The notes under the pieces were generated by a model. That model worked only from the letters and a program-made list of their open reading frames with translations, ran no database searches and was not told where the DNA came from. From a virus: a stretch of DNA of 64,000 bases. This document shows, one piece after another, positions 16,267 through 25,682 of the stretch (positions are counted from its first letter, which is position 1; every line of letters starts with the position of its first letter). Made by a program: the position numbers and the translations under genes. Location of the stretch: positions 62,001 to 126,000 of IMG/VR virus record IMGVR_UViG_3300022843_000009. One strand, 5' to 3'.

Positions 16267-16917
16267 TTATGCTCCACAGCCAAAGCAATCAAAATCGCTT
16301 TCTTCTGGTCTAGCAGGTAGGTCATCGTAATCAGCTGTTGGTTCGTCTAATTGTTCTTCTTGCGCTTTTTTTGTCACAGTAAACTGAATAGCATCTGCAG
16401 CAGGCTTTGTCCGTAAGTAATACATTCCAGTCTTAAGTCCTTTGTTCCATCCATAGAAGTGCATTGAGGTTAATTTTTGAAAATCTGGTTCGTCAATAAA
16501 CACATTCATAGACTGACTTTGACAAATAAATGCACCTCTATCTGCTGCCATGTCAAGAATATTTTTCTGCTTAATCTCCCAAACAGTTTTGTAAACATCC
16601 TGGATATCTTCTGGAATCTCATCGATTCCTTGGACAGAGCCTCTGTTAGCGATGATTTTATTTCTAAGATTAAAGTCCCAGATTTTCAATTCGATTAATC
16701 TTTCAACCAAGTGAGGGTTCACCAATACAAAGTTTCCAGAAAGAACTTTACGCTCGTAAATGTTTGAAGTAAAAGGCTCAAAACATTCGTTGTTTCCTAG
16801 GATTTGTGCTGTGTTATGACTTACGCATCCGTTCCCCATTATGTAATGCTCCTCTCCTGGTACCGCTAAATCCCATGTAGGCTTTACTTTGCTTGGTGTT
16901 ATTTTTTTTACTTTCAT
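16267..16917 (-). CDS. nrdA: Split-intein C-half fused to ribonucleotide reductase alpha C-terminal part
   Basis: A 216-residue protein. Residues 1-35 are an intein C-terminal fragment ([20 protein letters not shown] then HN). Residues 36-216 are the C-terminal part of class I NrdA, starting [17 protein letters not shown], with the radical-transfer Tyr pair ([12 protein letters not shown]) and the C-terminal redox pair CFGC. Trans-splicing with the product of 18240-20456 would rebuild a 799-residue NrdA. Its start overlaps the endonuclease stop by 4 nt. Alone it lacks the active-site cysteines, so it cannot reduce ribonucleotides. Confidence 0.93.
   Translation of the reverse strand: MKVKKITPSKVKPTWDLAVPGEEHYIMGNGCVSHNTAQILGNNECFEPFTSNIYERKVLSGNFVLVNPHLVERLIELKIWDFNLRNKIIANRGSVQGIDEIPEDIQDVYKTVWEIKQKNILDMAADRGAFICQSQSMNVFIDEPDFQKLTSMHFYGWNKGLKTGMYYLRTKPAADAIQFTVTKKAQEEQLDEPTADYDDLPARPEESDFDCFGCGA
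16813..16917 (-). other. NrdA split intein, C-fragment (35 aa)
   Basis: Begins at the ATG at 16917 and ends in His-Asn (codons CAT AAC), directly before a Thr codon that would be the +1 nucleophile. The short size and VSHN end fit a typical intein C-fragment. Confidence 0.88.
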
Positions 16918-18182
16918 TTTATATTGTTTTTAAGAAGAAAGTCTTCTACTTTCTCGTTGTTTACCTCTTTAGTTGAGCTGCTCCAAAGCTCTAAATATTT
17001 ATACCCTTTCTCTAAAGCTAAGTCCTTCTTTCTCTGGTCTATGTTGTGTATTTCATCTGCAGACATTTTAACTCTATTAATACCTGAGCCTTTTAATCTC
17101 CAAGATTCCCAATTTTTCCACTCCTCCTTACTTAGCCTTTCTGGGTTTGGATGATATCTTTCGCCATGATACTCAATTATGATTTTTCGCTCAGGAATAG
17201 AAAAATCATAAAACCTCATGCAAGCGGAGTATTCGTCGTAAATACCTAACTCCTTACTCTCATCTATACCCACAAGTACTTCGAGTTCGCTTGAAAACTT
17301 ATCAAACAGCGGTTGAAAAAACACAAGACTCTCTTTAGAAGCTCTTCCGAAATGTACTTGTTTCTTTAAAAAAATCTGCTCCACTTTGTTAATCGATTCT
17401 TTCTTTGACAAGCCTTTTGATATCCAATAATCCACTGAAGAGGTGTTTAAATTTTCTGTATGAAACTTTTTTCTCATCTCTTCCGCATCCTCCTTGCTAT
17501 ATCCTTTATTAATCCAGTGTTTAGAAGTGAATACGCTTGTTTCTTTTTTTGCATCAACGTACTTATCCCACATATCTTTACCTTTATCTTCTCCGTGCTG
17601 TTGAATATACTTTTCTTTCGTGTGCTTTGAAGAATCTTGAAACTCTTTAAACAAGCTCAACCCTTTCTTTTCTCCATGTCTTTCTATAAAACCTTTCTCA
17701 GACGTTGCTTTGGAAGATTTGAAATTATCAATCTCAACCAGTGCTTCTTTCTCTGAAAAGCCCTTCTCAACCCAGTACTCCACTTTATAAGGAGTAACCC
17801 TGCTGCTGTAGGCATTTTCTTTTTTAATATTACCTAGCTCTAAACCCCATTTTAAATGGTAAAACTTATCTGAGTTAGAATCTGTCTTATTGGTTAATCT
17901 ATACTTTACATATTTTTTAAACCTTTCTCCATCAAAACTCTCAGACAACTCTTTTATGTTATCCCTTACTTTATGGCCAGGCATTTCTTTGCTTTGAATT
18001 ACTTCAAAAGCAGAAATAAAGTGACTCACATCTAAGGACTCATGCATTTTAATTAATGCATACCCTGCCTTGATGTTGTCAAATATTAATTTGTCCATTT
18101 CAATGTTTGAGTTTCTTCTGAAAAAATCAGATACCCCCTTTAAAGTTCTTATCTCTGTATTATTAATTTTAAACCTATCCAT
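16914..18182 (-). CDS. Free-standing Vsr/DUF559-like homing endonuclease inside split nrdA
   Basis: A 422-residue protein lying exactly between the two nrdA pieces. The C-terminal third has a Vsr-like nuclease pattern: [20 protein letters not shown], then a Lys/Asp helix and [10 protein letters not shown]. The middle holds alternating short modules that probably bind DNA: three of the type W-x2-K-G-[FYL]-S-x2-[ED] and two of the type [FY]-I-x2-H-G-E-x-K-G. The arrangement matches the 'fractured gene' homing endonucleases described from marine metagenomes. It should cut intein-less nrdA alleles and promote spread of the insert. A 32-bp palindrome with a late-type element lies directly upstream. 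Confidence 0.82.
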   Translation of the reverse strand: MDRFKINNTEIRTLKGVSDFFRRNSNIEMDKLIFDNIKAGYALIKMHESLDVSHFISAFEVIQSKEMPGHKVRDNIKELSESFDGERFKKYVKYRLTNKTDSNSDKFYHLKWGLELGNIKKENAYSSRVTPYKVEYWVEKGFSEKEALVEIDNFKSSKATSEKGFIERHGEKKGLSLFKEFQDSSKHTKEKYIQQHGEDKGKDMWDKYVDAKKETSVFTSKHWINKGYSKEDAEEMRKKFHTENLNTSSVDYWISKGLSKKESINKVEQIFLKKQVHFGRASKESLVFFQPLFDKFSSELEVLVGIDESKELGIYDEYSACMRFYDFSIPERKIIIEYHGERYHPNPERLSKEEWKNWESWRLKGSGINRVKMSADEIHNIDQRKKDLALEKGYKYLELWSSSTKEVNNEKVEDFLLKNNIK

Positions 18183-18213
18183 TCTGTGCTATTTATTAAT
18201 AAATAGCACAGAA
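18182..18213. repeat. 32-bp perfect palindrome
   Basis: TTCTGTGCTATTTATT followed by its exact complement, with no spacer. It overlaps the first base of the endonuclease start codon and contains the late-type element in both directions. It could be a late promoter, a hairpin that limits read-through from nrdA, or a protein-binding site. Confidence 0.9.
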
Positions 18214-18239
18214 CTTTAGGCTGTCATGCCAGACGCAAC

Positions 18240-20456
18240 TTAGTTTTCAATTAGTTCTTCACATTTAATAGTTAGAATATCATCGTCTTCTTTTAACTCA
18301 TTTACATAAACCCACTCATCTCCTGTAGTTCGACTCACAAGAAATCTATGATTTCCCGTAGCCTCCATTGTAGACCCATCTTCCATTTCTATATGGTAGA
18401 CCTGCTTATGCCCATTGTAGTACATCTTATCAGTTTCAACCTCTCCATTCATCGTGTCAACAATAACTGACTCTTTAAGAGTAATCCAATGTGGAGCATC
18501 AACCGACTCAATAGTTTTCCAATCAATTCCACTTTGTTCTAAAATAGATTTGAAATTATTCACTTTTCCTTGGCTAAAGAACTCAGTGTCAATTACTTGA
18601 CAACTTGCTGTAGGCATTGGAGCCAACAGCAGAGAGTTTCTAGCTCCAAACTCTTTCACTTTGTCCTTTAGACCATTCCAGTCCAAATTTAGATTCGGTG
18701 AGAGCTGAGACTCTTCCCAGTAATCAAACTGGAAAATGCCTTTGCTTAGGTCTGAGCCTGGGAACGTTTCATATGCTCCATCTTTCATAGCTTCCTCCAT
18801 AGAGGCCTCCATAGAAGCGAAGTAAATCATTTCGAAGATTTCCCTATTAAGTTGCTTTGCTACCTCCGAATCGAATGCCACGTGCATCTTAGCGAACACA
18901 TCGGCTAAACCTTGAACACCAATGCCAATTGGTCTGTGACGTAGGTTTGATTTCTTAGCCTCCACAACTGGGTAGAAATTTCGGTCGATAACCTTGTTAA
19001 GGTTTTTTGTGACCACCTTTGTAACCTCATATAGCTTATCAAAATCAAACTCGTACACTTTCTTGCTTGGGGTCTTAGCTGTGTTTGTTTGCTTCAAATA
19101 CATTGGCAACGCAATAGATGCAAGATTACAAACAGCTACTTCATCTGGAGAAGTGTACTCCATAATTTCTGTACAGAGATTAGAGGACTTGATTGTTCCC
19201 AAGTGCTTTTGATTAGATTTATGGTTAGCGGCATCCTTGTAAAGCATGTATGGAGTTCCTGTTTCAATTTGAGATTCAAGAATCTTGAACCAAATGTCTT
19301 GAGCAGGGATTGTCTCACGCCCTTTGCCTTGCCTCTCATATTTGGTGTACAACTTCTCAAAGTCATCTCCATAGCAGTCTGAAAGCCCAGGGCACTCGTT
19401 AGGGTCCATTAAAGTCCAGCTTGCGCCTTCATCAACTCGTTTCATAAACAAGTCTGGAATCCACATCGCGTAAAACAAATCTCTCGCACGCATCTCTTCT
19501 TTTCCTGTGTTCTTTTTCAAATTAAGAAACTCGCGTATGTCTGCATGCCAAGGCTCTAAGTAGATTGCAAAAGAACCTTTTCGTTTTCCTCCACCCTGGT
19601 CAACATAACGAGCTGTGTCGTTAAAGTTTCTAAGCATTGGAACAATTCCATTAGAGGTTCCGTTGGTTCCTTTAATATAAGAGCCTTTGGCTCTTATGTT
19701 GTGAATGCTCAACCCTATCCCTCCAGCTGATTGTGAAATCAATGCACACTGCTTTAAAGTGTCATATATTCCATCAATAGAATCATCTTTCATCGTTAAC
19801 AGGAAACAGGAAGACATTTGCGGTTTTGGAGTCCCTGCATTAAACAATGTAGGTGTTGCATGAGTAAAATACTTCATGGATAATAAATCATAAGTCTCTA
19901 TAGCTTTGTCAATATCATCCATGTGAATACCTACTGCAACGCGCATAAAAAGATGTTGAGGCCTTTCTGCTGGTGTTCCATGAGTCTTAAGAAGATACGA
20001 GCGTTTCATTGTCATGAATCCAAAATAGTCAAGCTGAAAATCTCGGTCTTGAATGATTGCCCCATTAAGTCTTGCACTGTTTTTTTTCACCACCGCATAG
20101 GCTTCCTCGCTAATAAGCGGTGCTGGTGCTTTTGTGATTGGGTCGACATACTCGTAGAGGTCTTTTATTGTCTGAGAAAACAATTTCTTTGTTTCCTTGT
20201 GAAGTGAAGTAATGGCTATTCTGGCTGCCAACTTTGAGTAATCTGGATGTGTTGTAACAAGAACGGCTGCCTTCTGAGCTGCTAATTCATCTAATTGCGT
20301 TGTTGATACACCGTCGAATATTCCTTGAATAACTTTTTGGGCTACTTCTGAATAATTAACTGCCTCCGATAAATCATAGCATTGCTTTTTAATTCTAGCA
20401 GCTATCTTATCAAACCTAACTTCTTCCTTAGAGCCGTTGCGTTTAGTAACTTGCAT
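18240..20456 (-). CDS. nrdA: Ribonucleotide reductase alpha N-terminal part fused to split-intein N-half
   Basis: A 738-residue protein. Residues 1-618 are class Ia NrdA: an ATP-cone at the N-terminus ([20 protein letters not shown]), redox cysteines in SSCFLLTM and VAVCNLASI, and the active-site NLCTEI. The enzyme part stops at [12 protein letters not shown], and residues 619-738 are an intein N-fragment. The remainder of NrdA is encoded at 16267-16917. NrdA reduces ribonucleoside diphosphates with NrdB (next gene upstream) to supply dNTPs. The catalytic Cys set is here, while the radical-transfer Tyr pair is on the other piece, so splicing is needed for function. Confidence 0.93.
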   Translation of the reverse strand: MQVTKRNGSKEEVRFDKIAARIKKQCYDLSEAVNYSEVAQKVIQGIFDGVSTTQLDELAAQKAAVLVTTHPDYSKLAARIAITSLHKETKKLFSQTIKDLYEYVDPITKAPAPLISEEAYAVVKKNSARLNGAIIQDRDFQLDYFGFMTMKRSYLLKTHGTPAERPQHLFMRVAVGIHMDDIDKAIETYDLLSMKYFTHATPTLFNAGTPKPQMSSCFLLTMKDDSIDGIYDTLKQCALISQSAGGIGLSIHNIRAKGSYIKGTNGTSNGIVPMLRNFNDTARYVDQGGGKRKGSFAIYLEPWHADIREFLNLKKNTGKEEMRARDLFYAMWIPDLFMKRVDEGASWTLMDPNECPGLSDCYGDDFEKLYTKYERQGKGRETIPAQDIWFKILESQIETGTPYMLYKDAANHKSNQKHLGTIKSSNLCTEIMEYTSPDEVAVCNLASIALPMYLKQTNTAKTPSKKVYEFDFDKLYEVTKVVTKNLNKVIDRNFYPVVEAKKSNLRHRPIGIGVQGLADVFAKMHVAFDSEVAKQLNREIFEMIYFASMEASMEEAMKDGAYETFPGSDLSKGIFQFDYWEESQLSPNLNLDWNGLKDKVKEFGARNSLLLAPMPTASCQVIDTEFFSQGKVNNFKSILEQSGIDWKTIESVDAPHWITLKESVIVDTMNGEVETDKMYYNGHKQVYHIEMEDGSTMEATGNHRFLVSRTTGDEWVYVNELKEDDDILTIKCEELIEN
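18243..18602 (-). other. NrdA split intein, N-fragment (120 aa)
   Basis: Starts with Cys (TGT at 18602-18600) directly after the NrdA sequence PMPTAS and runs to the stop. Block B is recognisable as [14 protein letters not shown]. Block A (CQVIDTEF) is followed by an unusual insertion of about 40 residues before the usual strand pair. The insertion splits the conserved PMPTAS-TAQILG loop of NrdA. Confidence 0.85.
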
Positions 20457-20475
20457 GTTTTGATTGTTATGTTGT

Positions 20476-20540
20476 AAAAAAAAAGAATAAGAGCCCCTAT
20501 CCGATACTGCCCATATCGGTTAAGTATAGGGGCTTTTACT
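20476..20540 (-). terminator. Intrinsic terminator of nrdB
   Basis: AGCCCCTAT (20492-20500) pairs with ATAGGGGCT (20526-20534), with a second inner helix CCGATA/TATCGG. A run of U follows on the minus strand. It lies between nrdB and nrdA, so nrdA probably also has its own start of transcription or depends on read-through. Confidence 0.88.
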
Positions 20541-21530
20541 TTAAAAATCTGCGTCTTTGCTGAATGTCCTGGAGGATTTCCCACTGGCAACTCCAGGCTT
20601 TGCGTATTCACCGACTCGCCCTTCGAAGAAATTTGTTTTTGTGTCCACAGAAATCTTTTCCATGAAGTCAAACGGATTGATTGCATTATATTGTTTTGGA
20701 CAGTTGAACTCGACAAGTAATCGGTCTGCCACAAACTCAATATAACTTTGCATCTGAAGAGCATTCATCCCTAAAAGACTCACTGGTAATGCATCTGTCA
20801 CGAATTCTTTCTCTATATTGACAGCATCTTTAATGATTTCAATGATTTCATCTTTAGAAATCTTGTTCACTAAGTGTTTGTTGAAAATGTGTACAGCAAA
20901 ATCACAGTGCAATCCTTCATCTCTGGAAATTAGCTCGTTTGAAAAAGCTAACCCTGGCATTAATCCTCGGTCTTTTAACCAAAAAATAGAGCAAAAGCTT
21001 CCTGAAAAGAAAATGCCCTCGACTGCTGCAAACGCAACTAATCTTTGAGCAAATGTCCCTTCATCAATCCATTTTAAAGCCCATTCAGCTTTCTTGCGAA
21101 CACAGTCAAGAGTTTCTATCGCTCTAAAGAGCTTGTCTTTCTCGTTGCCGTCTTTAACGTAGGTATCGATTAATAGGGAATATGTTTCCGAGTGTACGTT
21201 CTCCATTGCTATTTGGAATCCGTAGAAGAACTTAGCCTCTGGATATTGAACCTCTGAAAGGAAGTTCTCTGCCAAATTCTCGTTTACAATTCCATCACTA
21301 GCTGCAAAAAAAGCAAGAACATGCTTAATGAAATGACGCTCATTATCGTTTAATTTATCATTCCAATCTACAAGGTCGGCCTCTAAATCAATTTCTTCAG
21401 CCGTCCATATACACGCCTGTTGTTGTTTATAGTGTTGCCAAATATCATTGTGTTGAATCGGAAAAATCACAAAGCGGTTTGGATTTTCTTGTAAAATAGG
21501 CTCTATCCTATCAAGCGTCTTTTCACTCAT
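20541..21530 (-). CDS. nrdB: Ribonucleotide reductase beta subunit
   Basis: A 329-residue class I NrdB. The di-iron ligands and radical site are visible: [11 protein letters not shown] (Asp), [15 protein letters not shown] (Glu, His and the radical Tyr, in the eukaryote-like order), [10 protein letters not shown] (Glu), and [11 protein letters not shown] (Glu, His). The C-terminus FSKDADF is the tail that docks on NrdA. The protein generates the tyrosyl radical used by NrdA. It is intact, unlike its split partner, and is separated from it by a terminator. Confidence 0.95.
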   Translation of the reverse strand: MSEKTLDRIEPILQENPNRFVIFPIQHNDIWQHYKQQQACIWTAEEIDLEADLVDWNDKLNDNERHFIKHVLAFFAASDGIVNENLAENFLSEVQYPEAKFFYGFQIAMENVHSETYSLLIDTYVKDGNEKDKLFRAIETLDCVRKKAEWALKWIDEGTFAQRLVAFAAVEGIFFSGSFCSIFWLKDRGLMPGLAFSNELISRDEGLHCDFAVHIFNKHLVNKISKDEIIEIIKDAVNIEKEFVTDALPVSLLGMNALQMQSYIEFVADRLLVEFNCPKQYNAINPFDFMEKISVDTKTNFFEGRVGEYAKPGVASGKSSRTFSKDADF

Positions 21531-21622
21531 AGTAATTAAATTTTAGTCTTTAAGAATTATTAATACTCAATCCGAAAACCAGTTGAGTTTTTGGGGGGCC
21601 TTTCTAAATATGGCTTCTTTTT

Positions 21623-21644
21623 ACTAAGTCGGGCTTAGTTTTTT
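21623..21644. terminator. Weak hairpin downstream of the primase-helicase
   Basis: ACTAAG (21623-21628) pairs with CTTAGT (21634-21639). The T-run follows on the plus strand, where no gene ends, so its role for the minus-strand gene ending at 21699 is doubtful. Confidence 0.25.
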
Positions 21645-21698
21645 CACATCGTCATTTAGCCCTTATAAACGACAATAAAAGCAGCTAAATAAGTTTTT

Positions 21699-23834
21699 TT
21701 ATTCCTCACCAAAGGAATCATAGTCTTCAAAATCTTCTGGGTCCCAGTCGTTCGTGTCCAAACCGAGCTCGCCTTCTAGTTGTTGACTTTCTTTTTCGTT
21801 TCTCGCGGTCGATTCTGAGTCACTTCTCTCTTCTTCTTGCTGTTGAAAAGCTGACCAATCATTCTCAGAAACTTTCGTCTCAGGGTTTGACATAGACTCG
21901 TGGTGAACATACTCTTTATCGAACGGAGTGTAAATTTCCTTTGCATCAACACTTGAGTCCTCATAACTGTGGTCTAGCTTTTCTTCATGATACCTAGCTG
22001 TTTCAATATTGTAAATCAAATTTGCCGTACCTGGGCGACCAATGAGTTTCTGCTTCTTAATTTTTTGAGACACAAACTGTACAAGCCCAGGATGTCGGAA
22101 CGTGTCGAAGTGTGCTTCATTTCCTTGGGTGCGTCTAGCTCTCAGTCTTGAGAGGTAATATGGCTGATACGTTGCAAGCAAGTTATCTACTTTATTGCTC
22201 CACATTGCTCCACCAGCCAAGTTGTACTGGTCAGGAAGCTGATGGTTTCCTGCGTTCATCAAATCGTCGGTCTGATTGCGGTCAGTAACTTTCTCAATGT
22301 TTCCTTTAGGGTGACAAACGATAATTTTGTATATGTTGTGGTCCAGAGCGAATCTTTTTTCCTTGCTCAGGTACACTCCGATATATTGGTCGTCTCTACC
22401 TCCTGCTGATGCCCAGTCATTATCCAACTGGTTAAATGGGTCAGTCATGCACCCCTTGATGTCATGCTTGATAATTAGTTCTTCAAACCTGTCATTAATG
22501 TATCGTGGAGTCGGAGTGTCGTCCTTTGGGTACACAAAGTAAAAGTGCTCCATCATAAAATCAATTCCACGGTTGTACTCCGCAAGTGTCATTTGATTAG
22601 GGTGATAATGCTCTGTGGACTGCCCTACATACATATGTATTAAGTCTTTATAGAAGTCAATAGGAGGGTTTTGCTCTGGTGAGAAAATGCCCCATTTTGT
22701 TCCTTCTTTAAAGCTTTTAATAAGCATTAGTTGGAGCATTAGTGTGGTTTTACCGTGATTAGGTATTCCGTGCATAATGTTCACCTCTCCTAGCTTCCAC
22801 CTCCAGTGTGGGTCAATAGAATTAAAGTAAGTGGTCTCTCCTTTCGCATCTCCTTTGATGTAGGACTGAACCATCGCCTCCCTGATATCTTTCAAGTATA
22901 TTACGTCACGCGCTGGCGATTCTGGGTCAAAGTCGCTCATCTCACCTTCTTGGGTGAAAAAAGAGTTTTCGTGCTGATTAGCATACGTAATATAAACCCT
23001 CTTTACAATCTCTCTAAAGTCTCTTGAGTCAACAGAAGATGCCCTGGGTTGGTAATCCTCGATTAGGTTTTCGATGACAAAATCCATCTTTAACCCAAAT
23101 CTATTACAGGCTGAAGCTATGTAAACTAAAAATTTATGCTTGTTTCCGTCTCCATAATCATTTGTCCTGTCTGCCCACGCTTTTACTCGACGATAAACTT
23201 CACGTCGGTCTGAAAGTTTTGTTCCGTCTTTAGAGAACTCAGTGACCACTGGTTTCTCTTTAATCATGATATCAAACACCTTACTATCTGGATTCACAAA
23301 TAGATTTGGGTCATAGCTCTCATAGCATAACCTCGAAATATCTTTCAAATCATCCCAACCTTCAAAGTCGTCCATCTTAAAGTACATTCGAAGTGCTTCG
23401 AAATACTTACTATAGTCGCTTATTACTGCTGGGATTTTTATCAGCACTTTGATACCATCTCCACTTGGAGAGCGGAAATAGGCGTATGTATACGAATCCT
23501 TCTCTAATGCCCCTGTCCACTTCTCGTAGTGTTCTATGTGGTCAAAATCAAGGCAAATTAATCCTGCAGATTCCTGGATTGCATCGTTCGCTCTCCATTT
23601 AAACTTTCCCGAAAAAGAGTACGCTGGCAGATTCTTTTTAAGAGTGCTTCGCTGCTCTTTAAATTCCTCAGTGATTGGAAGCGCTCTTAGACCTTCAATC
23701 CACTCTTTTGAATGACCAGACTTTATTCTCTCCAATGCTTTCGTTACATCAATGTGATGTGGGTTTTTCGAGTCGAAAGTGTTTTTGTAAATTGTTATAG
23801 TTCTTGTCCCTACTTCATGATTCTTCTTGTCCAT
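21699..23834 (-). CDS. Primase-helicase (BT4734/VirE-N-like plus DnaB-type helicase)
   Basis: About 711 residues if the start is 23834 (MDKKNHEVGTRTITIYKN, A-rich leader); in-frame ATGs at 23864 and 23903 are alternatives. The N-terminal part has the BT4734/VirE-N pattern common in Bacteroidota (LPITEEFKEQRSTLKKNLPA, LICLDFDH, YAYFRSPSGDGIKVLIKI), which is related to archaeo-eukaryotic-type primases; LDFDH carries the likely metal-binding Asp pair. The C-terminal half is a RecA-fold replicative helicase with Walker A GIPNHGKTT and an Asp-containing B motif (GCMTDPFNQL). It should lay primers and unwind the fork for the phage polymerase. The last 60 residues are acidic and disordered. Confidence 0.85.
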   Translation of the reverse strand: MDKKNHEVGTRTITIYKNTFDSKNPHHIDVTKALERIKSGHSKEWIEGLRALPITEEFKEQRSTLKKNLPAYSFSGKFKWRANDAIQESAGLICLDFDHIEHYEKWTGALEKDSYTYAYFRSPSGDGIKVLIKIPAVISDYSKYFEALRMYFKMDDFEGWDDLKDISRLCYESYDPNLFVNPDSKVFDIMIKEKPVVTEFSKDGTKLSDRREVYRRVKAWADRTNDYGDGNKHKFLVYIASACNRFGLKMDFVIENLIEDYQPRASSVDSRDFREIVKRVYITYANQHENSFFTQEGEMSDFDPESPARDVIYLKDIREAMVQSYIKGDAKGETTYFNSIDPHWRWKLGEVNIMHGIPNHGKTTLMLQLMLIKSFKEGTKWGIFSPEQNPPIDFYKDLIHMYVGQSTEHYHPNQMTLAEYNRGIDFMMEHFYFVYPKDDTPTPRYINDRFEELIIKHDIKGCMTDPFNQLDNDWASAGGRDDQYIGVYLSKEKRFALDHNIYKIIVCHPKGNIEKVTDRNQTDDLMNAGNHQLPDQYNLAGGAMWSNKVDNLLATYQPYYLSRLRARRTQGNEAHFDTFRHPGLVQFVSQKIKKQKLIGRPGTANLIYNIETARYHEEKLDHSYEDSSVDAKEIYTPFDKEYVHHESMSNPETKVSENDWSAFQQQEEERSDSESTARNEKESQQLEGELGLDTNDWDPEDFEDYDSFGEE

Positions 23835-24516
23835 CTGTATCTTTTCGTTGCGTTGCTGTTCCATAATAGTTCCCGATTGTCCATTTTCGAGAACTGTGCC
23901 CATTTTGAAGCCTGTGATTTGGGTTCTGATTTAGATACTCTATAAACTTATCACCGTAAAGTGTGCGCGGTCGAATGAAGTTTGTCATCTTATCGTTGTC
24001 TTGCCACTCTAGCGTCTTTATTTCGTTTACTATTTTAAAGTCTTTTACTGTTTTCCCGTCTTTCAGCCATCTCTCTACAAACTCAAATGTCTCCAAACTG
24101 TCTGTGGGGAAGCTTCTTTTTGCAAACAAATTTAAGTGCTCTACAATTTCTTTCACCACTGGATAAGTTGGTGATTTAAGAAAGTCTGCAGACTTTATTT
24201 TGCTATTCTTGTGCTCTTGGAGCATGCGCTTGCTGAAGTAGGCTCCTGTTGATGAATCTTGAAGCAATACGCCTTTGTCAAAGAGCTCTCCAAATGCGTT
24301 GTTGAATACGTTTTCATTTGTTACCCTCAACATTTTCTGTATATCAAACCTTGACATCACTTTGTTTCGAAAAACCATGTAACCATATGGGTCTCCTCTA
24401 TGCATATGACATAGAAGGTCAATCCACATCCCTTTCGCCGTTAAAGAGCAATGCTTTAACTTAGCATCATCCAACCAGTCTTCTGGGTAAAATGTAAATC
24501 CTTGTCTGTCTATCAT
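23815..24516 (-). CDS. Replication-initiator-like protein (phage C-terminal conserved domain)
   Basis: A 233-residue protein. The N-terminus FTFYPEDWLDDAKLKHCSLT looks like the winged-helix part of phage replication organisers. The C-terminal part (VKEIVEHLNLFAKRSF, later KMTNFIRPRTLYGDKFIEYL) matches the Phg_2220_C-type domain. Such proteins bind the origin or load the helicase. It sits directly upstream of the primase-helicase, overlapping it, and its start overlaps the exonuclease stop by 4 nt, consistent with a replisome operon. Confidence 0.75.
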   Translation of the reverse strand: MIDRQGFTFYPEDWLDDAKLKHCSLTAKGMWIDLLCHMHRGDPYGYMVFRNKVMSRFDIQKMLRVTNENVFNNAFGELFDKGVLLQDSSTGAYFSKRMLQEHKNSKIKSADFLKSPTYPVVKEIVEHLNLFAKRSFPTDSLETFEFVERWLKDGKTVKDFKIVNEIKTLEWQDNDKMTNFIRPRTLYGDKFIEYLNQNPNHRLQNGHSSRKWTIGNYYGTATQRKDTDGQEES

Positions 24517-25538
24517 AGTTGTATATTGTTGTAGTTTCTTCCGTACTCTCTCTCGTTCACCATTAAGGAATAAAACACTGAAAAAAAGTCTTCTATAGTT
24601 CCACTAATGTAATCTTCGTACCCGTCTGAACGGAAATAACTGATTGTTGTTTGTATGTCTCTATCCTCGCTTAGTGGCAAATAAATAGTTTCACTAATTT
24701 GCTCGTAGTCTTCTAGTTGTAAAGAAGGGTTTTCTAAATTAAGCATACTTGCGTTTCTAATCAACAGGTCTCTTGACTCTAAGATTTGCCGATAAACAAT
24801 TAAGCTTTTTTCTTCCTGGAGGATTTCAGCTTCCTCACACATCTGTTGGTATGTATATTTCTCATCTTTAATAATTGGGAAGAATTTAATGATTTTATCT
24901 CTACTTAACCTGTCTACTCCATCTACAAAACTGTTTCCCACGAAGCAATTAAGCATTAGTTCATTTTCAATATTGTAACCAAGCTTCTTCTGAAAATTTG
25001 CCTTGGTTATCAAATTCATTTTTGGAGTCATTACAGAAACGTTATCATCTATCAATTGATAGAATTCGTGCTCCCTAGAGAATATTATAATTCGCTCACC
25101 TTCTTTTGTTGATTGGTTAACATATCCAGCTAGCATATCTGTGCCTTCGGTTTTTTTTGAAATCAACTGACGAACAGAGCAATTATCTAAAAGTCTCTGA
25201 CATTTGTTTATTTGTCTCAATATTGCCAAGTCATGTTCTTCACGTTCAGTTTCCACACCAAAATCCGTTTCAATATAGAGTCGCTTTCTCTTTTCCCATT
25301 CTTTTTGCTTTTCAAGATGATAGGGAGGGTAGTTTTTGTACTTTGTATCCCCAGCCTCCATACCATCCCATGCCACCACAACCCTTGACGGTCGAACGTG
25401 GTGAAGAAGGTAATTGAGTGCCTCGAAGAACCCAACAATTCCTCCACACTTTAACCTCTGCTCTTTGTTCTCATACTTCAAACGCTTAAAATGTTGGCGC
25501 TTAACCAACCAGTCTCCGTACAAGATTAAAGTCTGCAT
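24513..25538 (-). CDS. 5'-3' exonuclease / RNase H-like protein with altered acidic residues
   Basis: A 341-residue PIN-fold protein from the ATG at 25538 (MQTLILYGDWLVKRQ); the start is set by a promoter box 23 nt upstream. Family positions are recognisable: LYGDWL (Asp), VVVAWDG (Asp), KKTEGTDMLAGY (Glu and Asp). Two metal Asp positions read FSREHEFYQL instead of SGDKDFYQL, and the GDxSD loop reads GNSFVDGVD. In T4, the equivalent RNase H removes RNA primers. The changed residues leave activity uncertain. Confidence 0.75.
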   Translation of the reverse strand: MQTLILYGDWLVKRQHFKRLKYENKEQRLKCGGIVGFFEALNYLLHHVRPSRVVVAWDGMEAGDTKYKNYPPYHLEKQKEWEKRKRLYIETDFGVETEREEHDLAILRQINKCQRLLDNCSVRQLISKKTEGTDMLAGYVNQSTKEGERIIIFSREHEFYQLIDDNVSVMTPKMNLITKANFQKKLGYNIENELMLNCFVGNSFVDGVDRLSRDKIIKFFPIIKDEKYTYQQMCEEAEILQEEKSLIVYRQILESRDLLIRNASMLNLENPSLQLEDYEQISETIYLPLSEDRDIQTTISYFRSDGYEDYISGTIEDFFSVFYSLMVNEREYGRNYNNIQL

Positions 25539-25560
25539 GCTGAAATTATAATTTATTCTA

Positions 25561-25568
25561 CAAATATA
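25561..25568 (-). promoter_or_regulatory. Host-type promoter (TTTG and TATATTTG boxes)
   Basis: Sense TATATTTG with a TTTG box 18 nt further upstream, 22 nt before the start codon at 25538. This is the best match to a complete Bacteroidota promoter in the window and would drive the replication operon. Confidence 0.65.
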
Positions 25569-25594
25569 AAAAATATCTGTTACCATCAAAGCAG

Positions 25595-25637
25595 AAAACG
25601 CCTGAAACTCATGTCAACTCATGAGTTTAGGCGTTTT
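25595..25637 (-). terminator. Intrinsic terminator of the recombinase gene
   Basis: AAAACGCCT..AACTCATG and its complement form a long imperfect stem with a short loop, followed on the minus strand by UUUUCUG. It ends the recA/uvsX unit just upstream of the promoter of the next operon. Confidence 0.85.
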
Positions 25638-25682
25638 CGCTATTCTAAGAACTTATGTTTTCAGAGGTATTAGCAAAGAGTT

